Positions 52,141-61,029 of a stretch of DNA of 64,000 nucleotides are shown in pieces. Position numbers and translations under genes: made by a program. The stretch is from Photobacterium swingsii (GTDB lineage: Bacteria; Pseudomonadota; Gammaproteobacteria; Enterobacterales; Vibrionaceae): the NCBI RefSeq assembly GCF_024346715.1, contig NZ_AP024853.1, positions 372,001 through 436,000 of the forward strand, written 5' to 3'. Numbering within the stretch: the stretch's first letter is position 1; every line of letters begins with the position of its first letter. Below the pieces are notes generated by a model. It saw only the letters and a list, made by a program, of their open reading frames with translations, was not told the origin of the DNA and did no database searches.

Positions 52141-54106
52141 GCAGGAGGTGCTGGATAAGATCCAGCATCTAGTTCCATTCGAAGCGCAACTTAATGACGG
52201 CAGCTTAACAGTTCGCATTAGCGAGTATCAGCCATACATTGCGACAGCTATTCACCATGGTCATCGTTTCCGTACTGAGTTGATGAGCAAATGTGAATTA
52301 ACTGAAGAAGAACGTTACTACGAAGAAGATCCGTTCACGGGTGATTTTATTTCTTCGTTACCGATTATTTTGCAAGGTGAAGACTCTCGCTATGAGTATG
52401 ATCTAAACCGTCCGAGTGATCAGTGCATTTACGATCAAGCATGGGGCAAAGACGTATGGTCTACCCCGCTGACGGATGTCGAAAAAAATGTATCACTGGA
52501 TAAGCACGCAAAATACTACCGTATTTTAAAGTGCTTAATTGAAACACTGGAAAGTAAGTTTGGCCTTTGCTTAATTTATGATGTGCATTCCTATAATTAC
52601 CAGCGTATTGAGACGGATACGCCGACCTTTAATTTAGGTACGCAGCAAATCAATAAAAAGCAATGGCGTAAAGAAATTGATGAGTGCTTAAGTCAGCTTA
52701 ATAACGTTGAATTGCCGAATATTGCTGTATCGGCAAAAGAGAATGATGTATTCAAAGGCATGGGTTACCAAGCTAGCTTTGTAAAACAACATTTTAAAAA
52801 GACGTTAATTTTACCGATTGAAGTGAAAAAGATTTTCATGAACGAAGTGGGTGGTGAAAGCTTCCCACTCGTCATTGAAAAAATGAAAGAAGCCATGAAA
52901 ACCGTGGTAACGGAACATGCTGCATTCACTTTGCGTCGTAAAACTAAAGTTAAGCGTTTAACAAGTAGCCATATTCTTGCGTCTAAGTTGCCAAGAGAAG
53001 TGCTAAAGCTGGATCGCCAGTTGTTCTCGATTGCGCGTGGTGTTAATACACTAAGTTATATTAACCCAACGAACTTAAAACAAGAGAAGCGTCGATTCTT
53101 ACATAAGCCGTTTACGTACCAGCCAAGCTTTACGTACCGACAACTGGATCTTGATCCATACAAATTCCGTGAGCAACTATATCGCTTGCCTGTTGAAGAT
53201 ATTCGTGATGCTGACATTCAAAAAATGTACCGCAAAACAATTGACCAACTCGCAGTGCGTATCGACTTGCTAACGAGCATAGGTACCGATGAGTTCTTAT
53301 ACAACTCACTACGTTACTACGGGCAGCCAGATGATCGTGATATTGCTAACGCGAAGTTCATTCTTCATGCTTGTGAATATCAAGAGAAAGAGCCAGCAAC
53401 GCTGAATGCAAAAGATGCCATTGCTGCGTTTAAAGCTGCCGCAGCTGATTATGGACTCAAGTGTAATGTGGTTGGTTCGAAAACCTTAATTGCAAGAGCC
53501 ATGGTAAGTGGACGTAGCATCAAGGTAAACGTAAACAGCACCTTTACTGAACGCGACTTAGACGCCCTTATTCAGCACGAATTAGGCGTTCACTTAGTCA
53601 CGAGCGTAAACGCAGACAACCAACCGTTGAAAGTGTTGAAGCTGGGTCTGCCAGGTAACACCCACACGCAAGAAGGCTTAGCGATTCTTTGTGAGCACCT
53701 ATCAGGTAGCTTCCCTTTGCATCGTCTAAAAACACTGGCGCTACGTGTTATTGCGGTTGATAAAATGGTTAACGGTGAAAGTTTTGGTGATACCTTCCAT
53801 GCACTAAAACAAGACTACAAATTGTCTGATGACGATGCTTTCACAATTACAGCACGCGTATACCGTGGTGGTGGTTTCACTAAAGACTTCCTCTACCTTC
53901 GCGGCTTAAAAGATGCATTGCATTGTTACCACGAGCAAGACTTAACATCACTGTTTGTCGGCAAAACAGGCTTTGAATTCAAGCCTCTGCTAGAAGAACT
54001 GATTGCTCGCGACATTTTGCAAAAACCAGCGTACATGCCAAAAGCATTAACGCTTGAAACAAAAGCAGATCCTGTGATGGACTTTCTTCTTAACTCTATT
54101 CGGTAA
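52124..54106 (+). CDS. N-formylglutamate amidohydrolase-like / DUF1704 (QEGLA) metallopeptidase fusion
   Basis: 660 aa from the ATG at 52124; an ATG at 52100 in frame is the alternative. Residues about 40-260 are FGase-like (H-H-G-H-R-F-R-T-E-L, Y-D-V-H-S-Y near 152). Residues about 300-650 are DUF1704, the flavohaemoglobin expression-modulating QEGLA family, distantly related to eukaryotic MATCAP tubulin carboxypeptidases. The zinc motif H-E-L-G-V-H lies near 485-490 and the Q-E-G-L-A-I-L motif near 515. Both hydrolase sites look complete. Translationally coupled to the ATP-grasp gene, so a maker and a trimmer of the same peptide bond is a reasonable inference. Confidence 0.88.
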   Translation: MLQLTEQEVLDKIQHLVPFEAQLNDGSLTVRISEYQPYIATAIHHGHRFRTELMSKCELTEEERYYEEDPFTGDFISSLPIILQGEDSRYEYDLNRPSDQCIYDQAWGKDVWSTPLTDVEKNVSLDKHAKYYRILKCLIETLESKFGLCLIYDVHSYNYQRIETDTPTFNLGTQQINKKQWRKEIDECLSQLNNVELPNIAVSAKENDVFKGMGYQASFVKQHFKKTLILPIEVKKIFMNEVGGESFPLVIEKMKEAMKTVVTEHAAFTLRRKTKVKRLTSSHILASKLPREVLKLDRQLFSIARGVNTLSYINPTNLKQEKRRFLHKPFTYQPSFTYRQLDLDPYKFREQLYRLPVEDIRDADIQKMYRKTIDQLAVRIDLLTSIGTDEFLYNSLRYYGQPDDRDIANAKFILHACEYQEKEPATLNAKDAIAAFKAAAADYGLKCNVVGSKTLIARAMVSGRSIKVNVNSTFTERDLDALIQHELGVHLVTSVNADNQPLKVLKLGLPGNTHTQEGLAILCEHLSGSFPLHRLKTLALRVIAVDKMVNGESFGDTFHALKQDYKLSDDDAFTITARVYRGGGFTKDFLYLRGLKDALHCYHEQDLTSLFVGKTGFEFKPLLEELIARDILQKPAYMPKALTLETKADPVMDFLLNSIR

Positions 54107-54160
54107 TTGCAAGTGCGGCATTCTCTAGCCGCACTTAGCAAATAAACACCAGGTATAACC

Positions 54161-54192
54161 AAAAGAAAAGGTGATACTTCGCCTTTTCTTTT
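54161..54192 (+). terminator. Terminator of ATP-grasp/QEGLA unit
   Basis: Perfect 11-bp stem AAAAGAAAAGG (54161-54171) / CCTTTTCTTTT (54182-54192). Confidence 0.8.
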
Positions 54193-54320
54193 GTCTTTCG
54201 TTAGCTATTTTTCCCCTTACGCTACTACGCGCCCGCCCCCACCTTTCCAACTTAAACAACAATTTAATTACACTTAGGAAACGTTACTGAATAAAGACTT
54301 ATATTTGGTAAAAATAGCCC

Positions 54321-54373
54321 CTCATTACCTCTTGTGATTTTTGAGAAACACGTCACAATAGCGCAAATTTTTC
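54321..54373 (+). repeat. Shared upstream element, copy A
   Basis: 53-bp sequence about 80% identical (43 of 53 aligned bases, one 1-base gap) to 56734-56787, same orientation. Best conserved blocks are TCTTGTG, TTTTTGA and TCACAATAG. TTGTGA...TCACAA form inverted repeats, and CAATAG recurs inverted as CTATTG just after. Confidence 0.65.
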
Positions 54374-54669
54374 GTCTATTGTTCGCCTTTTTCGCGTCAG
54401 TAAATGAACAACAAAAATTAAAATTTAGACTTTCCCTATAACACGTAATCAAGTGGCATTCTTAATCGTGGTGATAGAATGGAAAGTGGTATTCATGAAC
54501 GGTTAGTTCGATGTCGTTAGGCGCTATGCCTCACTTTTATATATGCTCTGTGCGTTTTATTCGTTCTCTTCTAAAAACTATAAAAAGTCTATTAACATAG
54601 GCATAGACGCTTATTTCACACAACATCGACAGCCTTTTATCTCATTACACTTAAGCTCGAACACATACC

Positions 54670-56598
54670 ATGTTAAATAAAAAGTTAATTATCGCTAGTT
54701 TGATAGGACTCGTCCTTGCTGGTTGTAACAACGACTCAGATTCAACCACTGAAAGCACGCTGACATACACCTATGCAAAAGCAAATGGTACGCAATACCA
54801 AGGCACTGTTGAGCCAGTAAAAGACAGCAAAAACATTTCTGATAACGTCGAAGCCTTTAAAGGGATTAAGTACGCGGAAGCTGCACGCTTCTCAAACCCT
54901 GAACTCTACACACCTAAAAACTCAGCGCAAACGCCAGCTCTTGATTTTGGCAAACAATGTCCACAAGGCAGTGTTGCGCGTTATGACACGACAAAAATGT
55001 CAGAAGACTGCCTTTACTTGAATATCTGGCGCCCGACCAAAGAACATCAACAAGCCGCTATGCCTGTGTATGTTTTCATTCACGGTGGTTCATTTGAAAC
55101 AGGTTCAGGCTCAAATGCGATTAATCACGGTGATGCTATCGTGGCAAACGGCGTCAAAAACGGTAATCCCTTTATCGCTGTTACACTTAATTATCGTTTA
55201 GGTATCTTCGGCTCGTTTTACCAAAACGATGATGAAAGCGGTAACTATGGCATCAAGGATCAGCGCACTGCGCTTAAATGGATAAAAAACAACATTGCTG
55301 ATTTTGGTGGTGATCCAGATAACGTGACTCTATTTGGTGAAGGTGCTGGGGCAATGGCTGTGGGTATCCACCAGCTCAACCCTATTGATGCTGAAACAAA
55401 CGAAAAGCTATTCCAGCGCGCCATCATGCAGAGCAACCCTTACGGTTTACCTTATAAGACAAGAAATTCTGCTAAAAATTTAGCAAGCTCACTGGAAGGG
55501 TTTAAAGATAAAACCTTTGGTGGACCTGATGTGACTCCTGTTGATTGGGCTAACTTATCAACGACAGAGGTTTTACAAGTCGGTGCACACGCCAAGAACC
55601 CTCTGGTTTTAGCAAATAGCTTAATTAATCCGCTTTACATGCAGCCCTATGGAGCAGGAGTATTGGCGTTTGCGCCATACATAGAGACTAGAGGTTGGCC
55701 TTATAAATCACCTAAAGACAGCGTTGTTAAAAAACAGCCTACTAAAGCTGATTTCCAAGTGCCGACAGTGCTCAGCTTCAACAATGATGAAGCCAATACC
55801 TTTTTGGGCTATATCGAACCATTGTTTATGGTTGATTATGATTTAGTGATTCCAATTGATTTAGGTGATGGTAATACCGTTAATTTGAAGCTTAACTTCA
55901 AATCAGACACTTACCCACTACTCGTCAATGTCATATTCGGCGTAGATCAACTCATCTATAAGGCAATTGACAGCCAATTCCCAGATAAAGCAGAGGCACT
56001 TAAACTGGCATGGGAAGGTATAAAGCTCATAAATGGGCTTGATCCTAAAGCCGATCAATTTCTGGCTATCCCACATTACCAAATGAATAAAGATGAAAGT
56101 GGCGAGATCATTGGCAAAGAAACCGTTAAGCGTGCTCGAATGATGACAAATGACGTGCTGTTTACTTGCCCAAGTCGTATGGTGGCACAAAAAAACAAAT
56201 CGCGTCTTTATCACTACAACTACAAATCTGATTTAACCTTCAGACCAATCGATGCCTCTTTCTTGCTGTCGATTTCATGTACAAGTGGTGTGTGCCAAGG
56301 GGACGAGTTACCTTTTGTATTCAACAAAAACTTAAACATTCGCTCTATGCAGGCTAACGCAAGTGCACGTGATGCAATCATGATGGATACGGTGTCACGT
56401 CAATGGTTTAAGCCTACGATGTTTGCACCATCAAATACTGCCAATGAACAAGATACTGTTTGGACAATAGATCAAAATGGTTTTAACCCTACTCCTGATT
56501 GGGACAGTACCATTAACGCTGTTCCAAATGATGATGGCACCTTAAGCCAACAAGGCCGTTGTGATTATTTAGAACAAGCAGGACTCATCAAGTTCTAA
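54670..56598 (+). CDS. Type-B carboxylesterase-like lipoprotein, catalytic Ser and His replaced
   Basis: 642 aa. Lipobox V-L-A-G-C near 15-19. Alpha/beta hydrolase fold of the cholinesterase type: oxyanion H-G-G-S-F, E-D-C-L-Y-L-N-I near 120, then L-F-G-E-G-A-G-A (221-228). The nucleophile position in GESAG is Gly225 instead of Ser. The acid Glu374 (N-N-D-E-A) is kept. The expected His in the C-terminal H-G-D-E-L-P motif is Gln543 (V-C-Q-G-D-E-L-P). Two of three catalytic residues are thus changed in an otherwise intact gene. It may bind rather than cleave, or act through other residues. Monocistronic. Confidence 0.88.
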   Translation: MLNKKLIIASLIGLVLAGCNNDSDSTTESTLTYTYAKANGTQYQGTVEPVKDSKNISDNVEAFKGIKYAEAARFSNPELYTPKNSAQTPALDFGKQCPQGSVARYDTTKMSEDCLYLNIWRPTKEHQQAAMPVYVFIHGGSFETGSGSNAINHGDAIVANGVKNGNPFIAVTLNYRLGIFGSFYQNDDESGNYGIKDQRTALKWIKNNIADFGGDPDNVTLFGEGAGAMAVGIHQLNPIDAETNEKLFQRAIMQSNPYGLPYKTRNSAKNLASSLEGFKDKTFGGPDVTPVDWANLSTTEVLQVGAHAKNPLVLANSLINPLYMQPYGAGVLAFAPYIETRGWPYKSPKDSVVKKQPTKADFQVPTVLSFNNDEANTFLGYIEPLFMVDYDLVIPIDLGDGNTVNLKLNFKSDTYPLLVNVIFGVDQLIYKAIDSQFPDKAEALKLAWEGIKLINGLDPKADQFLAIPHYQMNKDESGEIIGKETVKRARMMTNDVLFTCPSRMVAQKNKSRLYHYNYKSDLTFRPIDASFLLSISCTSGVCQGDELPFVFNKNLNIRSMQANASARDAIMMDTVSRQWFKPTMFAPSNTANEQDTVWTIDQNGFNPTPDWDSTINAVPNDDGTLSQQGRCDYLEQAGLIKF

Positions 56599-56733
56599 AC
56601 TGACTCTTAGCAGCCGCGAGCACTTCCTGCTATTCACAAGCAAGAAGTGCTCAATATTCGGCTCTGCTTTACAAGCAATATTTCACCTCTCACAGCATAA
56701 AACCGAATTTTTTTTCGCATAACCCGCACCTTG

Positions 56734-56787
56734 CTCATTTATTCTTGTGCTTTTTGATAAAAACATCACAATAGACGAAACTTTTTC
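56734..56787 (+). repeat. Shared upstream element, copy B
   Basis: 54-bp partner of 54321-54373, here about 100 bp ahead of the scs operon. The block CAATAGACGAAA is the exact complement of a block on the right side of copy A. Confidence 0.65.
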
Positions 56788-56883
56788 AGTTGTGACACGG
56801 TCATACTGTGGTAATAACTGATTGTATTTCGAATACTTAATTATTTGATATAACACCGCATCGCTGATTAATGTAAGGCTTAA

Positions 56884-57354
56884 ATGACACCCACGCTTTT
56901 TCGACACTCATCACCACAGATTGCTAAAGTTGCTTTGGTACTTGTTTGGGTAGTAATAACGCTTTGCCTAAGTCAGCGTTCAGGGTGGGTTTCATCATGT
57001 CCAAATGCCTCGCACTCGCAACAAAATTCAGCACTCCATTCCGAGCAAAATCCTGCACATTCGCCAACGACTCAGCAGCCGACAATACAAGCATTTATTC
57101 AAACGGCAGCAACAGAAACATCGGATGCAAACACCTTAATCGAATCTAGCCCTATTACACAAAAACAGTGTGATATGAGCGATCACCTGCTTCAGATTCA
57201 CGGGCAATCCCTCGAACTTGGCTTGCTTTATCTTCCCTTCATTTTCATTCTGTTAAGCTTATTATGTACTGGGCATTCTTTTGTGCCAGCACTGACAGAG
57301 CCAATACCGTCCACTCAGAGACGCCATTTAACCTTCTGTGTATTTAGAGAATAA
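56884..57354 (+). CDS. Hypothetical membrane/periplasmic protein ahead of scsB
   Basis: 156 aa. N-terminal hydrophobic helix (A-L-V-L-V-W-V-V-I-T-L-C-L), a Gln/His/Ser-rich periplasmic segment with Cys (S-C-P-N-A and K-Q-C-D-M-S-D-H), then a second helix (L-L-Y-L-P-F-I-F-I-L-L-S-L-L-C). It lies 51 bp ahead of scsB. No family was named. The His/Cys/Met content fits a metal-linked accessory of the scs system, but this is inference. Confidence 0.6.
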   Translation: MTPTLFRHSSPQIAKVALVLVWVVITLCLSQRSGWVSSCPNASHSQQNSALHSEQNPAHSPTTQQPTIQAFIQTAATETSDANTLIESSPITQKQCDMSDHLLQIHGQSLELGLLYLPFIFILLSLLCTGHSFVPALTEPIPSTQRRHLTFCVFRE

Positions 57355-57405
57355 ACACATCGAATCATCCAGATTTAATTTTTTGTGTTTATTGGAGTTA
57401 TACCG

Positions 57406-59526
57406 TTGAAAAAAGCTATTACATCTCAAAATACGCTGTTGACCATGTTCGCAGCATTACTTTTCAGCTTGTTTGCATTTAATGCCCAAGCGAAAGACTA
57501 CACAACGGGCTGGTTGACCAACCCGATGCACCCGCCCGTGCAAGTACGTTTCATGCTAACTGGCCAGACTGATGAAGCAGCCAAAACTGTTGAAGGTTTA
57601 CTAGAGGTTGATCTCGAAGGAGATTGGAAAACCTATTGGCGATCACCGGGTGAAGGTGGTGTTGCTCCCAAGATTGACTGGGAAATGTCTAACAATATCA
57701 GTGATCTTGAATGGCATTGGCCTATGCCAAAACGCTATGAGTTTTTAGGCGTTGAGACATTAGGCTACAAGCATAAAGTCGTCTTCCCCATGACGGTTAA
57801 AGTAAATGACTTTAACAAGCCCGTCTTTTTGTCTGGCAAGTTAACCATGTCATCTTGTACCACGATTTGTGTACTGACTGACTACGAAGTCGTGATGGAT
57901 TTCATCCCTAACCAACTCACGCCATCAACAGATGCAATGCACTTGTACAACCAAGGCATGAGTAATGTTCCTACCGACAATGCGAATGTAAGCATAGATC
58001 AAACAAGTTGGAATAACGACAAACAAGAGCTATCTGTGCTTATTAGCAACACTCAAGCTTGGTCTAAACCTGACATTTTTGTTGATAGTAACGATGAAGC
58101 ACTAGAGAACGTTTCATTCAGCACCCCGAGTATTACCAAAGATAACCAACAATTAGTTGCAACCTTTAAAGTAAGCAGTTGGTTTGGTAAACCAGATTTA
58201 ACCAACAAAACGTTAAATGTGACAGTTACCGATACAGACTTGGCCGTCGAAGAGCAAGCTATTGCCACGACGCTGCCAATTACCACTCAAATTGGTTCAA
58301 GTATTTGGCAAACCATTGCTTTTGCACTGATTGGTGGTCTGATTCTGAATATTATGCCTTGTGTTCTACCTGTCCTCGGTATGAAACTAAGCAGTATTAT
58401 CGCAACTGAAGGCATGGAACGTCGTCAAATTCGTACTCAGTTCATTGCATCTGCGGCGGGTATTCTAGTTTCATTCTGGCTATTGGCTGGGTTCTTAACA
58501 GCATTAAAAGTATCTGGGCAAGCATTAGGCTGGGGTATCCAATTCCAGAGCCCTTACTTTATTGGCGCAATGATCGTAATAACAGGTGCATTTGCCGCTA
58601 ATATGCTGGGGCTTTTTGAAATTCGCCTTTCAAGCAGTACCAATACTTGGCTAGCCACCCGCGGTGATAACTCACACCTTGGTCACTTTATTCAAGGCAT
58701 GTTTGCAACCTTACTTGCAACGCCTTGTAGTGCGCCATTCTTAGGCACTGCTGTCGCGTATGCACTTGGTGCTGATATTGTTACTCTATTTGCCATCTTC
58801 ACCGCGCTGGCAATTGGCATGGCCGCACCATGGTTGTTAATCGCCCTATTCCCTCAGCTTGCATCTAAGTTGCCTAAACCGGGTAATTGGATGAACGGTG
58901 TTAAAACGCTATTTGGCTTGATGATGCTAGCGACCAGTCTATGGCTACTTAGCTTAATGACTAGCTTTGTGAGTACAGGGACTGTGGTTGGTTTCGCTGT
59001 GACTTCTCTTATTCTTTTATTATGGCGTTTGGGCCAAGTAAAAGGCCGTAAGAGTGTTGTAATCACCCTTGCGGTTATCTTACTAGGTGGTGCAAGCAGT
59101 TTATTTATTGGTAGTTTGACGGCTGATAAATGGTCAACGCCACTGCCTGCCGATCATGCTTGGCAACCACTGAAAAGCGAAGCGATTAGCCAAGAAGTCG
59201 CACAAGGGAAAACCGTCTTTGTTGATGTCACGGCTGATTGGTGTATCACCTGTAAAGCCAACAAAATCGGTGTACTGCTGCAAAACCCTGTTTACGATAA
59301 ACTGGATCAAGACAATATTGTGTTGATGCGTGGCGACTGGACAACGCCATCTGATTACGTTACCGGCTTCTTACAATCATACGGCCGTTTTGGTGTGCCG
59401 TTTAACATTGTTTATGGCCCTAACGCGCCAGAAGGTATCGCACTACCTGTTATTCTAACCAAAGATGACGTCATGGCCGCAATCGCTGAAGCTGAAGGCA
59501 AAAGCACTTCAAGCGATAAGGGCTAA
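57406..59526 (+). CDS. scsB: ScsB, DsbD-like thiol-disulfide transmembrane reductase
   Basis: 706 aa from a TTG at 57406 (TTGGAG upstream; GTG at 57385 possible). Signal ends F-N-A-Q-A. Large periplasmic alpha domain with C-T-T-I-C (about 151-155), eight-helix membrane domain with Cys in I-M-P-C-V-L-P (about 317) and T-P-C-S-A-P (about 439), and a C-terminal thioredoxin domain with C-I-T-C (612-615). It passes electrons from cytosolic thioredoxin to the periplasm. The Scs system protects against copper and oxidants. The operon has no scsC (DsbC-like) gene. Confidence 0.9.
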   Translation: MKKAITSQNTLLTMFAALLFSLFAFNAQAKDYTTGWLTNPMHPPVQVRFMLTGQTDEAAKTVEGLLEVDLEGDWKTYWRSPGEGGVAPKIDWEMSNNISDLEWHWPMPKRYEFLGVETLGYKHKVVFPMTVKVNDFNKPVFLSGKLTMSSCTTICVLTDYEVVMDFIPNQLTPSTDAMHLYNQGMSNVPTDNANVSIDQTSWNNDKQELSVLISNTQAWSKPDIFVDSNDEALENVSFSTPSITKDNQQLVATFKVSSWFGKPDLTNKTLNVTVTDTDLAVEEQAIATTLPITTQIGSSIWQTIAFALIGGLILNIMPCVLPVLGMKLSSIIATEGMERRQIRTQFIASAAGILVSFWLLAGFLTALKVSGQALGWGIQFQSPYFIGAMIVITGAFAANMLGLFEIRLSSSTNTWLATRGDNSHLGHFIQGMFATLLATPCSAPFLGTAVAYALGADIVTLFAIFTALAIGMAAPWLLIALFPQLASKLPKPGNWMNGVKTLFGLMMLATSLWLLSLMTSFVSTGTVVGFAVTSLILLLWRLGQVKGRKSVVITLAVILLGGASSLFIGSLTADKWSTPLPADHAWQPLKSEAISQEVAQGKTVFVDVTADWCITCKANKIGVLLQNPVYDKLDQDNIVLMRGDWTTPSDYVTGFLQSYGRFGVPFNIVYGPNAPEGIALPVILTKDDVMAAIAEAEGKSTSSDKG

Positions 59527-59529
59527 GCC

Positions 59530-60084
59530 ATGTCCGACAATACGAATGCTAAAAAATCGAAGGTGAAACCATCGCAATCAACTAAAGGCTCTAGCGTTAA
59601 AAAGTGGGCCAAAGAAGGATTCACCCTTCTACTTATTATGCTGATTGTAAGCACTGCAATGGATTGGTGGCGTAATCAATCCATCCCGCAGAACACACTC
59701 GCACCCACGGTATATACCGCCATCAATGGTGAGCAATATGATCCTGTATCGCTCAGCTACGAGAAGCCAGTGTTACTGTATTTTTGGGCAACATGGTGTG
59801 GCATCTGTAAATTTGTGAGTCCGACTATTAATTGGATGAATGATGATTACACTGTTATTTCTGTTGCAATGACATCAGGTGAGAATGATAGGCTAAATGC
59901 TTACATGAATTACCATGATTACCAGTTTCCTGTTGTAAACGACCCATCAGGGCAACTTGGGCATCAATGGGGAATTGCCGCCACGCCAACTGTCATGGTG
60001 CTTCGCGATGGTAAAATCGTCTCATCCACCACTGGGATTTCTACTCCCCCTGGTATTTGGGCACGAATGGCACTTGCTAAGTAA
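59530..60084 (+). CDS. scsD: ScsD, membrane-anchored thioredoxin (TlpA/ResA-like)
   Basis: 184 aa. Basic N-terminus, one transmembrane anchor at about 30-46, then a thioredoxin fold with F-W-A-T-W-C-G-I-C-K (Cys90, Cys93) and cis-Pro in A-T-P-T. It begins three bases after scsB. A likely electron acceptor of ScsB in the periplasm. Confidence 0.9.
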   Translation: MSDNTNAKKSKVKPSQSTKGSSVKKWAKEGFTLLLIMLIVSTAMDWWRNQSIPQNTLAPTVYTAINGEQYDPVSLSYEKPVLLYFWATWCGICKFVSPTINWMNDDYTVISVAMTSGENDRLNAYMNYHDYQFPVVNDPSGQLGHQWGIAATPTVMVLRDGKIVSSTTGISTPPGIWARMALAK

Positions 60085-60134
60085 GGCACCTAGCTAAAAA
60101 TAAACCAAGCATGGCTTTGCCAAGTCAAACGAAT

Positions 60135-60175
60135 AAAAACACCCTTGCGATTAAACTAGCAAGGGTGTTTTTTTG
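60135..60175. terminator. Terminator after scsD
   Basis: ACACCCTTGC (60139-60148) / GCAAGGGTGT (60159-60168), followed by a T7 run. Confidence 0.85.
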
Positions 60176-60194
60176 TACACGTCTACAGTCGCCG

Positions 60195-60644
60195 TTAGCG
60201 GAATTTATAATCGCTGTGGCAGGCTTTACAGTTTTTAGCTGCAACACCAAACGCTTTCTTTGTCGCTCGCTCATCACCTTGAGATGCGACTTGCGCGAGT
60301 TGTGTCAGATCCGTTTGGAACTTGTTTAACTTAACGGTAAAGCCGTCCCAATCGGTCCAAATTTCAGGTTTCGCTTTGGTGTCACCCTTATCAGAACCAT
60401 CAACACTGAATGCCTCAGCAGGCATCAACGCCAATGTTGAAATGTATTGCGCACGCTTACTAAATACTTCTTGGTTCCAGTCTTTACGGCCTTTCACCAT
60501 ATCCGCCATATCACCAAAGTTTGCTGCAATCATAGAAAATGCCGCTTGGCGATAATGGATGGCATCTTCAGGCTTTTCAAAAGGAGATGCTGACACACTG
60601 GTTGCTAGCAGCGTAAGGCTAGCTATCATCATTTTTACTTTCAT
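60195..60644 (-). CDS. Cytochrome c-prime
   Basis: 149 aa from the ATG at 60644 (GGAAG upstream). Signal peptide L-T-L-L-A-T-S-V-S-A-S. Four-helix bundle with E-D-A-I-H-Y-R-Q-A-A-F near the start and the haem site C-K-A-C-H near the C-terminus, the class II layout. It binds nitric oxide or carries electrons in the periplasm. It converges on scsD. Confidence 0.9.
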   Translation of the reverse strand: MKVKMMIASLTLLATSVSASPFEKPEDAIHYRQAAFSMIAANFGDMADMVKGRKDWNQEVFSKRAQYISTLALMPAEAFSVDGSDKGDTKAKPEIWTDWDGFTVKLNKFQTDLTQLAQVASQGDERATKKAFGVAAKNCKACHSDYKFR

Positions 60645-60656
60645 CGCTTCTTCCAT

Positions 60657-61029
60657 GCTTTTGTTGTAGTAATGTCTTGGGTCTTACTGCCATTGATGCA
60701 GTGAGTATCACTATTCTTGTTATAACGCTTGTTGGTATAGCTCTCGTTGATCTAGCTTTCGTTACTATATGTAGCAAAACTATATTCAACTCGATGAAGC
60801 GATCTTATCAAGCCTTTCGGTTTAGTAAATGATTTTCACATGAAACTTACATTGATTTACAACTAAGCACCGAGAGGTTCACATTTCGCTCAAGCTAGAC
60901 TAGCAGCCGGAAACCTATCATTCGCTCACGCCTTGTCTATCAGATCAATTTTAGCTCCGTAAACTTCGCTCAAAGCCATAAAACCATTACAATGCGTTTG
61001 GTTATATACTCAACACAGGCATACCTCCT
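60657..61029. other. Intergenic, no gene seen
   Basis: About 370 bp between divergent genes. No frame or strong hairpin. Confidence 0.45.

Larger units (their letters stand above)
54107..54669. other. Long intergenic region ahead of esterase-like gene
   Basis: About 560 bp with no supported gene. It contains a terminator (54161-54192) and a 53-bp element (54321-54373) that recurs at 56734-56787. Confidence 0.5.

Noticed and set aside
54337-54360. TTGTGA...TCACAA read as a CRP site
   Set aside because: The spacing between half-sites is about 15 bases, not the 6 needed for CRP.
54264-54452. 62-codon minus-strand frame
   Set aside because: Low-quality composition, covers the repeated element, no ribosome site.
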